A DNA stretch of 64,000 bases from Pseudomonas hygromyciniae. GTDB taxonomy: Bacteria; Pseudomonadota; Gammaproteobacteria; Pseudomonadales; Pseudomonadaceae. The notes under the pieces are model-generated. The model had not been told where the DNA came from. It saw only the letters and a list, made by a program, of their open reading frames with translations, and did no database searches. The stretch spans positions 2,664,501 to 2,728,500 of the forward strand of contig NZ_CP070506.1 of NCBI RefSeq assembly GCF_016925675.1. The letters are read 5' to 3'. Shown here one piece after another: positions 19,981 to 27,276 of this stretch. Each line of letters begins with the position of its first letter. Within the stretch, counting starts at the first letter, position 1. The position numbers and the translations under genes are program-made.

Positions 19981-21057
19981 TTATTCACTGGACGTCGACG
20001 ATTGTTCATGCGGGGTGTTGTGTTCACGCTGGAGCAACTGCTGCTTGCGCTCCACGCCCCACCGGTAACCCGAAAGATGGCCATCGCTGCGTACCACGCG
20101 GTGACAGGGAATCGCCACGGCCAGGCAATTGGCGCCGCAGGCCTGGGCCACGGCGCGAAAGGCCGTGGGTGCGCCGATGCGCTGGGCGATCTCGGCATAG
20201 CTGGCCGTGTTGCCTACCGGAATTTCCCGCAGGGCCTGCCAGACCCGCTCCTGGAAGGCGGTGCCGCGCAGGTCCAGGGGCAGGTTCAGGCCCAGGGCGG
20301 GTGCTTCGATAAACCCCACCACCTGGGCAATCAACTGTTCAAAGTCGGGGTCGGCGCCGATCACATTGGCCTGGGGGAACTGGTCTTGCAGGTCGCGCGC
20401 CAGTTGATCCGGATCATCGCCCAGCAAGATGGCACACACGCCACGATTGCTCTGGGCCACCAGAATTGCGCCCAGCGAACACTCGCCGACAGCGAAGTGA
20501 ATGTCGTTATGGGTGCCACCGGCCTTGTAGTCGCTGGGCTTCATGCCAAGCAACTGGTTGGCTGACGCGTAGAAGCGGCTGTTGGAGTTGAAGCCTGCAT
20601 CGTACAGCGCGTCGGTCACCGACAGATTGTCCTGCAGGTGCGCCCTGAGCTTGCGTGAGCGATGGGCGCGGGCGTAGCCCCTTGGCGTCAACCCGGTCAG
20701 GGTCTTGAACACCCGATGGAAATGGAACGGGCTCAGGCCGGCGCCGTTGGCCAGGTCCTCCAGGGAGGGCAGCGCCTCGGCCCGCTCGATCTGCCGGCAG
20801 GCCGCAGCGACCAGGTGCGCATGGCGCTGCGCGACCTGGGTTTGATCGGCCGAGGTGCGTTTATTGGGGCGGTAGCCGGCTGCTTCGGCCTGCTGCGGGG
20901 TGTCGAAAAACTCGACGTTCTTGCGCAGTGGCTGACGTGCGCTGCTGCTGGGGCGGCAATACACGCCGGTGGTCTTGACCCCGTAGACGAACCTCAGGTC
21001 CGCTGTGGCATCGCGGGCGACAATCGCGGCCCAGCGCAGGTCATCTTCAGTGGTCAT
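19981..21057 (-). CDS. ada: Ada: methyl-DNA sensor/activator and O6-methylguanine methyltransferase, with a degenerate N-terminal zinc site
   Basis: The 358-residue product has the three Ada parts: the N-terminal Zn/phosphotriester domain (1-80), an AraC-type HTH (about 85-180; LEDLANGAGLSPFHFHRVF), and the C-terminal methyltransferase with active site PCHRVVR (Cys318). The C-terminal half should therefore repair O6-methylguanine. The N-domain is abnormal. E. coli Ada binds zinc through Cys38, 42, 69 and 72. Here Cys34 (the methyl acceptor position) is kept, but the other three are Ser38, Asn65 and Thr68 at exactly equivalent spacing. Zinc-based methylphosphotriester sensing should be lost or changed. 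The gene follows alkB on the same strand, separated by a REP array. Start ATG 21057 has only a weak RBS. Confidence 0.92.
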   Translation of the reverse strand: MTTEDDLRWAAIVARDATADLRFVYGVKTTGVYCRPSSSARQPLRKNVEFFDTPQQAEAAGYRPNKRTSADQTQVAQRHAHLVAAACRQIERAEALPSLEDLANGAGLSPFHFHRVFKTLTGLTPRGYARAHRSRKLRAHLQDNLSVTDALYDAGFNSNSRFYASANQLLGMKPSDYKAGGTHNDIHFAVGECSLGAILVAQSNRGVCAILLGDDPDQLARDLQDQFPQANVIGADPDFEQLIAQVVGFIEAPALGLNLPLDLRGTAFQERVWQALREIPVGNTASYAEIAQRIGAPTAFRAVAQACGANCLAVAIPCHRVVRSDGHLSGYRWGVERKQQLLQREHNTPHEQSSTSSE

Positions 21058-21175
21058 GGCAATGGCTCGACAACGCAACAGTGGCACCCAGAATAACCGC
21101 TGAGGTGGAGTTGGACACTCCGTTACTTGCGGTCGAATTCACCCTGGCAATGACGCTTGCCGTAGCGCGCTCAAT

Positions 21176-21577
21176 GTGGCGAGCGGGCTTGCCCCGCGCT
21201 GGGTGGCGAAGCCGCCCCCAATAGCCTCACCATGTTCTGCCAGCTACACCGAGGTGGCTGGTTTTGGGACTGCTGCCGCAGCCCAACGGGGGACAAGCCC
21301 CCTCGCCACAGGGTTGGAACTTACTGTGGATCGCAGGTTTCCTGTGGCGAGCGGGCTTGCCCCGCGCTGGGTGGCGAAGCCGCCCTAATAGCCTCACCAT
21401 GTTCTGCCAGCTACACCGAGGTGGCTGGTTTTGGGGCTGCTGCCGCAGCCCAGCGGGGGACAAGCCCCCTCGCCACAGGGTTGCAACTTACTGTGGATCG
21501 CAGGCTTCCTGTGGCGAGCGGGCTTGCCCCGCGCTGGGCTGCGCAGCAGCCCCAAGAGCCCCGCCAAGTTCTACCAA
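21176..21577. repeat. tandem REPIN array, 2.4 units of about 168 bp
   Basis: GTGGCGAGCGGGCTTGCCCC begins at 21176, 21344 and 21511, giving periods of 168 and 167. Each full unit ends in GGGGGACAAGCCCCCTCGCCAC and a linker CAGGGTTG(G/C)AACTTACTGTGG. The third unit diverges after about 50 bases. It fills the 523-base stretch between ada and alkB, and no gene is present there. It is the same REP family as the 40.2 kb array, but with a different linker. Confidence 0.95.
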
Positions 21578-21580
21578 GGG

Positions 21581-22249
21581 TCAGCCTGCCTTGCGAAACG
21601 TCAGGTTGATCCGTTGTGGGCCCATGCGCGGGTGTACACCGTGTTTGACTGGCAGTACGCCATGAAAGCGCAGGCGGTCGACACCGCCCCAGACCACCAC
21701 ATCGCCATGGAATAGGGAAGTTTTCTGGGTCTTGTCACTGCGCTGATGACCACCAAACAGAAACACCGCCGGCAGCCCCAGGGAGAGCGAGACCACAGGC
21801 GCGCTGAAGTCGCGCTCGTTTTTGTCTTGGTGCAGCGACATCCTTGCGCCTGGAACGTAGCGGTTGATCAGGCAGGCGTCCGGGGCAAAGCCCTCGAACC
21901 CCGCAGCGGCCGCTGCGGTTGTCGCCAACTCGCGCAGGACGTTCGGCAATGCTGGCCAGGGTTGCTGGCGCTCGGGGTCGAGGGGGCTGTAGCGATAGCC
22001 TTGGCGGTCGGTGGTCCAACCCAGCTCGCCACAACTGCTCAGGGCCGCCGACATGGTAAAGCCACCGGGGGTGACCATTTGCCGGAACGGTGACTGGGCC
22101 AGTACTGCACGCAGTTCGGGCAATACACGCTCAAGCCAGGGCAGGGCATAGCCCCTGAAGACGTAGGACTGTTCGCCAATCTGCTCGCGACGGGCCGGCT
22201 GTTGCAAGGCCTCGTCGCTGAACAGATCACCGGTGGAATGAGGGTCCAT
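21581..22249 (-). CDS. alkB: AlkB alpha-ketoglutarate-dependent DNA/RNA demethylase
   Basis: The 222-residue Fe(II)/2-oxoglutarate dioxygenase reverses 1-methyladenine and 3-methylcytosine damage. The iron ligands are seen as HQD (SLHQDKNERD) and the distal His in RFHGVLPVKHG. The 2-oxoglutarate Arg pair lies in RINLTFRKAG at the end. NRYVPGARMSLHQD is the family core. ATG 22249 gives the usual N-terminus (MDPHSTGDLF), and a TTG three codons upstream is less likely. Together with ada it forms an alkylation-repair pair in the same orientation, though the REP array between them may split the transcript. Confidence 0.94.
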   Translation of the reverse strand: MDPHSTGDLFSDEALQQPARREQIGEQSYVFRGYALPWLERVLPELRAVLAQSPFRQMVTPGGFTMSAALSSCGELGWTTDRQGYRYSPLDPERQQPWPALPNVLRELATTAAAAAGFEGFAPDACLINRYVPGARMSLHQDKNERDFSAPVVSLSLGLPAVFLFGGHQRSDKTQKTSLFHGDVVVWGGVDRLRFHGVLPVKHGVHPRMGPQRINLTFRKAG

Positions 22250-22281
22250 GGTGCACAATCACTCAGCTGCTGGTGAGGATT

Positions 22282-22449
22282 CTACAGGGCTTTGCTCACA
22301 GTGATTTCAGTGATTTGGTCACTGGCATCGTGAATCTTGGCCAAGGCCTCTTGGGCTTCTTCGACGCTCGCCGCCTGCAACTGGGCAAATTCGAAGCGGC
22401 GTTCGCCGTTGAGTTTGTACTTGATGACGTATTTGGTGGTTTGAGTCAC
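22282..22449 (-). CDS. 55-residue hypothetical protein
   Basis: GTG 22449 follows AGGA by six bases. The frame remains open upstream but shows no coding character. The product (VTQTTKYVIKYKLNGERRF and so on) is a small alpha/beta-looking cytoplasmic protein with an acidic helix (ASVEEAQEALAKIHDAS). I do not know a function. It lies 29 bases behind the DUF1883 gene on the same strand and is probably its operon partner. Confidence 0.65.
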   Translation of the reverse strand: MTQTTKYVIKYKLNGERRFEFAQLQAASVEEAQEALAKIHDASDQITEITVSKAL

Positions 22450-22477
22450 GGTCGTTCCTGTGGCTTGGGGCGCGCAA

Positions 22478-22780
22478 TCAGCTGAGTTTGGTGCTGGTGC
22501 GGCGAACAATGCGGATTTTATGGGACAACGCCGGCTTGCGCGTAACGCTGATGGCACGGCGGGTCACCACGTCCAGGGTAATGTTCCAGAACCCGGTGCT
22601 CGGCGCGGTGATCTTGGCCGGGAACTTATCGAATGCACCACCGTGATAAGTGTGGCGGCCGCCATTTTTGAAGCTGCGAAAATTCGCATCGCTCATCAGA
22701 CGAATATTGCAGGTCTGCGAGCATTCAATGACGACAATATCCCCTTCGTTCAAGTGTTCGCGCTGGTGGATGAATTTCAT
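22478..22780 (-). CDS. DUF1883 family protein
   Basis: The 100-residue product opens MKFIHQREHLNEGDIVVIEC, then CNIRLMSDANFRSFKNG and YHGGAFDKFPAKI, which I recognise as DUF1883, a short beta-rich domain. In larger proteins it is fused to TIR-like or other domains; here it stands alone. No enzymatic motif is visible and no function is established. It is followed by the 55-residue gene, likely co-transcribed. Confidence 0.8.
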   Translation of the reverse strand: MKFIHQREHLNEGDIVVIECSQTCNIRLMSDANFRSFKNGGRHTYHGGAFDKFPAKITAPSTGFWNITLDVVTRRAISVTRKPALSHKIRIVRRTSTKLS

Positions 22781-22993
22781 GGGGGGTGTCTCCAGAAGGG
22801 CTTTTTCTGAAAAATCAGAACGATACGTAGGTTAAGATGGAGTTTATCAGCCCCAGCACGTTTATTATCGGGTCGTCGTCGACGTCTTCGACAATTTAAA
22901 ACAGTTATTTACCGATATATCAGGGATAAATCCTACGTGGGCGGGAGAAAAATACCATCTCCGCTGTCGTAGGGTCTTTATCGGAGGTTTTGT

Positions 22994-23344
22994 ATGAAGT
23001 GGAGTGTATTGGTTCTGGCCCTGGCAATAGGTGGATGTGCTTCGGTTTCAGACATCAAGCAGACACCGCCAACCTTGGCGGTTATCTCCGGGAAAAAACC
23101 GCAGGAATACGCGGCATGCGTGGTACAAAAACTGTCGTCGACCCGTCGTCCGTCGCAGATCGAGCCTCACAAGGAAGGTGTGCGGGTGATTGTGCCGCAG
23201 AAGTTTTCGGCTGACCCTTCGGCCATTTTTGAAATTGAAGACCGCTCCAGCGGTAGCAGCATCAAGCTCTACGAGAGCATGTCCAATGTGCCGATTCGTC
23301 CGGGTGACGTGAAGAAGGCTGCGGAAGACTGCATTTCCGGCTGA
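22994..23344 (+). CDS. small lipoprotein, function unknown
   Basis: The 116-residue product begins MKWSVLVLALAIGGC, a lipobox with Cys15. It contains two further Cys (YAACVVQKL and AEDCISG) that could form one disulfide in the envelope. The RBS CGGAGG is close upstream of the ATG. A strong terminator follows, so it is monocistronic. Similar short Pseudomonas lipoproteins are of unknown function. The 213 bases upstream contain no other gene. Confidence 0.75.
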   Translation: MKWSVLVLALAIGGCASVSDIKQTPPTLAVISGKKPQEYAACVVQKLSSTRRPSQIEPHKEGVRVIVPQKFSADPSAIFEIEDRSSGSSIKLYESMSNVPIRPGDVKKAAEDCISG

Positions 23345-23380
23345 GTTCACGGCGCCGCTCATACGCGATCAACTCCGATC

Positions 23381-23418
23381 AAAAAGCCCGGCCTGCGGTT
23401 GCAGCGCCGGGCTTTTTA
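23381..23418 (+). terminator. intrinsic terminator
   Basis: AAAAAGCCCGGC and GCCGGGCTTTTT pair around CTGCGGTTGCAGC and end in a T5 run. It lies 37 bases after the lipoprotein stop. The A-run on the other side makes it work in both directions. Confidence 0.92.
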
Positions 23419-23527
23419 TTGTCTGAAATTTCTTACGTGGCAGTTGTGACTGTTAGCTCATTACCCTACCATTTGTAGGCTTATGCATTGTAGGTCTAAG
23501 CATATAACTATAAAAAATGGAGTCGTG

Positions 23528-24179
23528 ATGATGTCTGTGGAGAGAGTGTTGATGGGTGGCGCCTTGCTACTCATGCTCGGCAGCGCGCAGGCGCTGGAGG
23601 GCAAAAAGGTTTTCAATGAAGGTGGTGCGCAACCTGGTGCTGCGGCGTGTATGGCGTGCCACGGGGCCGATGGCCTGGGGTTGGCTGCTGCGGGGTTTCC
23701 CAGGCTGGCGGGGCTGCCGGCGGCTTATTTGAGCAAACAGCTGCATGATTTCAAGAGTGGGACGCGTAGCAATCCGGTGATGACGTCGCTGGCCAAGGCG
23801 CTTACCGATGAAGAAATCGCTGCGGTGACCCAGACACTGGCGGCCATGCCGGCGCCGGTCGTGCCAGCCGGCCATCGCAGCGCTACCCCCCACCAATTCG
23901 GCCGAAAAGCTGGCGCTGCAAGGCGCCTGGGAACGGCAGATCCCCGCGTGTGTCAGTTGCCATGGCCCCTCGGGTGTGGGCGTCGGCGAGGCGTTCCCGC
24001 CGTTGTCCGGGCAGTCTGCGGCTTACCTGGCTGCCCAGCTCAATGCCTGGCGCAGTGGCACTCGGCACAATGACCCCAATGATTTGATGGGGCATGTGGC
24101 CAAATCCCTGACCGATGATGAAGTGCAGGGGATCGCAAACTACTTCGCCTCCTTGCCTGGCCAGGAGGTCAAGCCATGA
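23528..24179 (+). pseudogene. tsdB: diheme cytochrome c (TsdB/c4-like), frameshifted
   Basis: A signal peptide (MMSVERVLMGGALLLMLGSAQA) is followed by two cytochrome c domains, each with CXXCH: CMACH near residue 41 and, after a frame change, CVSCH. The first frame runs correctly to about PAPVVPA. One extra base near 23870-23871 (GCCGGCC) then throws it out. Removing it restores AAIAALPPTNSAEKLAL and the second domain, to a product of about 216 residues with stop TGA 24177-24179. The architecture and the position directly before a TsdA-like gene match TsdB, the electron acceptor of thiosulfate dehydrogenase. A generic cytochrome c4 is the alternative. A GGAG lies upstream of ATG 23528/23531. 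Confidence 0.8.
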
Positions 24180-25099
24180 AGAACCTGTCATTTGCACCCG
24201 TGTTCGCCGTGTTGATCAGTGTGCCGACGTGGGCGGCGCCGATTGCCATGGAAGATCAGTCGCAACTGAAGGTGCCCGCTGCGGTGCCTGCCGCCACGGC
24301 GTTCCAGCCGCCTTTGGAAAGCGAATTGCCCGACAATGCCTACGGCAAGCTGGTGATGCAGGGCTATGCGTTGTTCGTCGATACCAAGCGTTTGGCGCCA
24401 CAGTTTGTCGGCAACGGCCTTAACTGCAGCAACTGCCACTTGGATCAGGGGCGTTTGGCCAATTCGGCGCCGCTGTGGGGCGCATACCCGATGTACCCCG
24501 CCTATCGAAAGAAGAATGACAAGGTCAATACCTTCGCCGAACGCTTGCAGGGTTGTTTCCAGTTCAGCATGAACGGCGGCAAGCCGCCGGCAGCCGACAG
24601 CCATGAGATTACCGCGCTGTCGACTTATGCCTACTGGCTGGCGAGCAAGGCACCCTTGGGCGTGGAGTTGCCGGGGCGCGGCTATCCCGAGGTGCCACAG
24701 CCGGCCAAAGGCTACAACCTGGCGCAAGGTGCCCAGGTGTACAAGGCGCAGTGTGCGGTGTGCCATGGCGGCGAGGGGCAGGGGCAGAAGGTGGGTGACA
24801 GCTACGTGATGCCACCGCTGTGGGGTAAGGATTCCTACAACTGGGGCGCGGGCATGCACCGGATCAACACGGCGGCTTCTTTTATCAAGCACAACATGCC
24901 GCTGGGCAAGGGCGGGAGCTTGACCGACCAGCAGGCCTGGGACGTGGCGGCCTACGTCAACCGCCATGAGCGCCCACAGGACCCTCGGTTGGTGGACGGC
25001 TCGGTGGAGAAAACCCGCGTCAAGTTTCACGCCAATGATGGGGTGAACCTGTACGGGCAAACGGTTGATGGCGTGCTGATTGGCCAAGGCATCCGTTAA
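24176..25099 (+). CDS. tsdA: diheme cytochrome c, thiosulfate dehydrogenase TsdA-like
   Basis: The 307-residue periplasmic protein has a signal peptide (MKNLSFAPVFAVLISVPTWA), then heme 1 CSNCH (residues 84-88) and heme 2 CAVCH (193-197). A lone Cys127 in GCFQFSMNG matches the Cys that serves as the unusual axial heme ligand in TsdA enzymes. TsdA oxidises two thiosulfates to tetrathionate, or works in reverse. The start overlaps the stop of the upstream cytochrome (ATGA), indicating coupling. The assignment rests on motif order and gene pairing. A general two-domain cytochrome c is possible but less likely because of the Cys-SMNG block. Confidence 0.8.
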   Translation: MKNLSFAPVFAVLISVPTWAAPIAMEDQSQLKVPAAVPAATAFQPPLESELPDNAYGKLVMQGYALFVDTKRLAPQFVGNGLNCSNCHLDQGRLANSAPLWGAYPMYPAYRKKNDKVNTFAERLQGCFQFSMNGGKPPAADSHEITALSTYAYWLASKAPLGVELPGRGYPEVPQPAKGYNLAQGAQVYKAQCAVCHGGEGQGQKVGDSYVMPPLWGKDSYNWGAGMHRINTAASFIKHNMPLGKGGSLTDQQAWDVAAYVNRHERPQDPRLVDGSVEKTRVKFHANDGVNLYGQTVDGVLIGQGIR

Positions 25100-25120
25100 A
25101 CTATTGCCTGAACACAAAAA

Positions 25121-25152
25121 ATGCCGCTCAAACCCCGGGGTTTGAGCGGCAT
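25121..25152. terminator. hairpin after the cytochrome genes
   Basis: ATGCCGCTCAAACCCC pairs perfectly with GGGGTTTGAGCGGCAT with no loop. An A-run precedes it, giving T5 on the minus strand, while the plus strand has only TGTCATT. It lies 22 bases behind the TsdA-like stop and probably ends that transcript. Confidence 0.75.
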
Positions 25153-25173
25153 TGTCATTCTGGAAAACCAATT

Positions 25174-25404
25174 ATGAAACGTGCACATGTCAAAGAGCGG
25201 CATGCAGAGGGTCACATCTCTGCGACCCATGTGATTCAAAATCCGGCCAATTCAGGGGAGTGGATCGTATTCTTCAAGAAAAGCGGCGGGCGCAGCTTTT
25301 TCCTGGTGGATGATCATGACGAGGTCGAATCCTTTGAGAAGCTGGATGACTTGATCGACACCATCCGCGGCCTTGGCATCAAGTTCGCCGAAATTCACAT
25401 GTAG
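25174..25404 (+). CDS. 76-residue hypothetical protein
   Basis: ATG 25174 follows GGAAAA. The product is small, basic at the start and acidic later (FFKKSGGRSFFLVDDHDEVESFEKL, then DTIRGLGIKFAEIHM), and cytoplasmic by composition. It looks like a compact alpha/beta domain, but I do not recognise the family. It converges on the lipoprotein gene that ends at 25414. Confidence 0.65.
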   Translation: MKRAHVKERHAEGHISATHVIQNPANSGEWIVFFKKSGGRSFFLVDDHDEVESFEKLDDLIDTIRGLGIKFAEIHM

Positions 25405-25413
25405 ACGCGCGGA

Positions 25414-25695
25414 TTACTTGCAGACCACTACCACGCTGCGACCCTTGAAGTTGCCCACGTCGGCGCCCAGGGTCTTGTCGCTGTCCTTCAAGGCTGGCGT
25501 GCCTTCGGTGCCAACGATACGGTAACCGGTGCCGGCGCAGGACGCGTCGGCCTTCTCGTAGCAACTGGCCCAGGAGTTGGCCTCGCCCGAACAGTCAATG
25601 GTCAGGCCTTGTTCGCCGTTTTTCAGGTAAATGTCAGAAGTGGTGGTGCAGCCGGCGAGCGCCAGTACCGAGGTCAGTGCCAGAATCTTGTTCAT
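25414..25695 (-). CDS. small lipoprotein, function unknown
   Basis: ATG 25695 gives a 93-residue product beginning MNKILALTSVLALAGC (lipobox, Cys16). Four more Cys follow (IDCSGE, ASCYEKAD, ASCAGTG, terminal VVCK), enough for two disulfides. The pattern TIDCSGEANSWASCYEKADASCAGTGYRIV recalls small envelope lipoproteins of pseudomonads without known role. It is divergent from nothing obvious; the nearest upstream gene on its strand is the 61-residue one. Confidence 0.75.
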   Translation of the reverse strand: MNKILALTSVLALAGCTTTSDIYLKNGEQGLTIDCSGEANSWASCYEKADASCAGTGYRIVGTEGTPALKDSDKTLGADVGNFKGRSVVVVCK

Positions 25696-25796
25696 GTAAG
25701 GTTCGTCGTTGAGAAGTGTTAAGGGGCGCGCTGACACTGTTGTGGGGCGTTTTCAGCGAGATTATAGCTAACGGCCATCAAGGTACAGACAAACAC

Positions 25797-25822
25797 AAAA
25801 AAGCCCCGTTCATCGGGGCTCT
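25797..25822 (-). terminator. intrinsic terminator
   Basis: On the minus strand AGCCCCG-ATGAA-CGGGGCT is followed by T6. It lies about 20 bases behind the 61-residue gene. Confidence 0.85.
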
Positions 25823-25840
25823 ATGCGCAATCGCAAAGGC

Positions 25841-26026
25841 TTATTTGCCCTTTGGTCGCTTGCTCGACGCGTGGCCGGCTTCATCCACAAATACTTCGGC
25901 AACGGCAATCGCCTGGCTTTCGGTGGCGAATGCCCCGGCAACGCTGTCGCCATGGAAGTTGATCAGGTGCCAGCCGTCTGCTCGCTTGGTGATCAGGTAG
26001 CCGTTTACGCCTTTTGGTTCTGACAT
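25841..26026 (-). CDS. 61-residue hypothetical protein
   Basis: The product MSEPKGVNGYLITKRADGW and so on has a Trp-rich small beta-like N-terminus and an Ala-rich helix (ATESQAIAVAEVFVDEAG). The layout resembles DUF2188-type mini-domains, but I cannot confirm it. The start ATG 26026 has a weak RBS. Coding is supported by the terminator exactly behind it. Confidence 0.6.
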   Translation of the reverse strand: MSEPKGVNGYLITKRADGWHLINFHGDSVAGAFATESQAIAVAEVFVDEAGHASSKRPKGK

Positions 26027-26266
26027 CGATTAACAATCTCGTGGTCTGGTTCAAGCAGGCAATGATAGCGCCAAATGCCATGGGGGGGCGCAAGTTGTTG
26101 CAGGTCAGTGCCGAACCCCCTAAAGCGTGCTAAAAAGGATATGACCCTTTGGAACCGGGGGGGCGTGGATATTTTCCGCAGCCATTGGGTTCGCTTGTTT
26201 ACACACGGGCGGAACTAACGCCGACATTTTTTCTCTATGTTGACATCGCAACGCCAGCAGCGCCCA

Positions 26267-26295
26267 TTGTAAGGTCGCTGCGGCCTGATTAGACT
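26267..26295 (+). promoter_or_regulatory. candidate galU promoter
   Basis: TTGTAA (26267-26272) and TAGACT (26290-26295) are spaced by 17 bases and lie 40 bases before the galU start. This is in the 309-base stretch 26027-26335, which otherwise shows no gene. A second -35-like TTGACA occurs at 26240 without a good -10. Confidence 0.35.
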
Positions 26296-26335
26296 GCGCC
26301 GAATTTCGTACGCACAGCCCTTATTAAGGACTTTT

Positions 26336-27175
26336 ATGATCAAGAAATGCTTGTTCCCAGCAGCCGGTTACGGTACTCGCTTCCTGCCAGCGACTAAGGC
26401 CATGCCTAAAGAAATGCTGCCGGTGGTAAACAAGCCACTGATCCAGTACGGCGTCGAAGAGGCATTGGATGCCGGCCTGAACGAAATCTCGATCGTTACC
26501 GGTCGTGGCAAGCGCGCCCTGGAAGACCACTTCGACATCAGCTATGAGCTGGAAAACCAGATCAAGGGCACCGACAAGGAAAAATACCTGGTTGGTATCC
26601 GCAAGCTGCTCGACGAGTGTTCGTTCTCCTACACTCGCCAAACCCAGATGAAAGGCCTTGGCCACGCCATCCTTACCGGTCGCCCACTGATCGGTGATGA
26701 ACCGTTTGCTGTGGTCCTGGCGGACGACCTGTGCGTCAACCTGGAAGGTGACGGCGTCTTGACCCAGATGGTCAAGCTGTACCAGAAATACCGCTGCACC
26801 ATCGTTGCGGTGCAGGAAGTCGATCCTTCGGAAACCAACAAGTACGGCGTGATCGCAGGCGACGACATTGGCGATGGCCTGATCCGTGTACGCGACATGG
26901 TCGAGAAGCCGGCGCCGGAAGATGCCCCGTCGAACCTGGCGATCATCGGTCGCTACATCCTGACCCCGGATATCTTCAAGCTGATCGAAGAAACCGAACC
27001 AGGCAAGGGCGGCGAAATCCAGATCACTGACGCCTTGTTGAAGCAGGCCAAGGACGGTTGCGTGATTGCCTACAAGTTCAAGGGTCGTCGTTTTGACTGC
27101 GGTGGCGCTGAAGGCTACATCGAGGCGACCAACTTCTGCTACGAGCACTTCTATAAGACTGGCAAGGCTTACTGA
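26336..27175 (+). CDS. galU: UTP-glucose-1-phosphate uridylyltransferase GalU
   Basis: The 279-residue cytoplasmic enzyme makes UDP-glucose from UTP and glucose-1-phosphate, feeding LPS, exopolysaccharide and glucan synthesis. The nucleotidyltransferase signature FPAAGYGTRFLPATKAMPKE is at the N-terminus. VLADDLCVN (metal-binding Asp) and the sugar-binding VEKPAPEDAPSNLAIIGRY follow. The length is that of bacterial GalU. AAGGAC stands before the ATG. It ends in a strong terminator and is followed by gor, the usual pseudomonad neighbourhood. Confidence 0.98.
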   Translation: MIKKCLFPAAGYGTRFLPATKAMPKEMLPVVNKPLIQYGVEEALDAGLNEISIVTGRGKRALEDHFDISYELENQIKGTDKEKYLVGIRKLLDECSFSYTRQTQMKGLGHAILTGRPLIGDEPFAVVLADDLCVNLEGDGVLTQMVKLYQKYRCTIVAVQEVDPSETNKYGVIAGDDIGDGLIRVRDMVEKPAPEDAPSNLAIIGRYILTPDIFKLIEETEPGKGGEIQITDALLKQAKDGCVIAYKFKGRRFDCGGAEGYIEATNFCYEHFYKTGKAY

Positions 27176-27200
27176 TTTAAGTATTGTCTGTTGAGTCTCA

Positions 27201-27234
27201 AGAAAGCCACCTTCGGGTGGCTTTCTGGTTTTTT
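27201..27234 (+). terminator. intrinsic terminator of galU
   Basis: AGAAAGCCACC-TTCG-GGTGGCTTTCT forms an 11-bp stem with a stable UUCG tetraloop, followed by GGTTTTTT. It lies 25 bases behind the galU stop. Confidence 0.95.
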
Positions 27235-27276
27235 GGGCGCAAGCGGGTATCCTGATGCCCTGCCGAGGAGAGTGAA

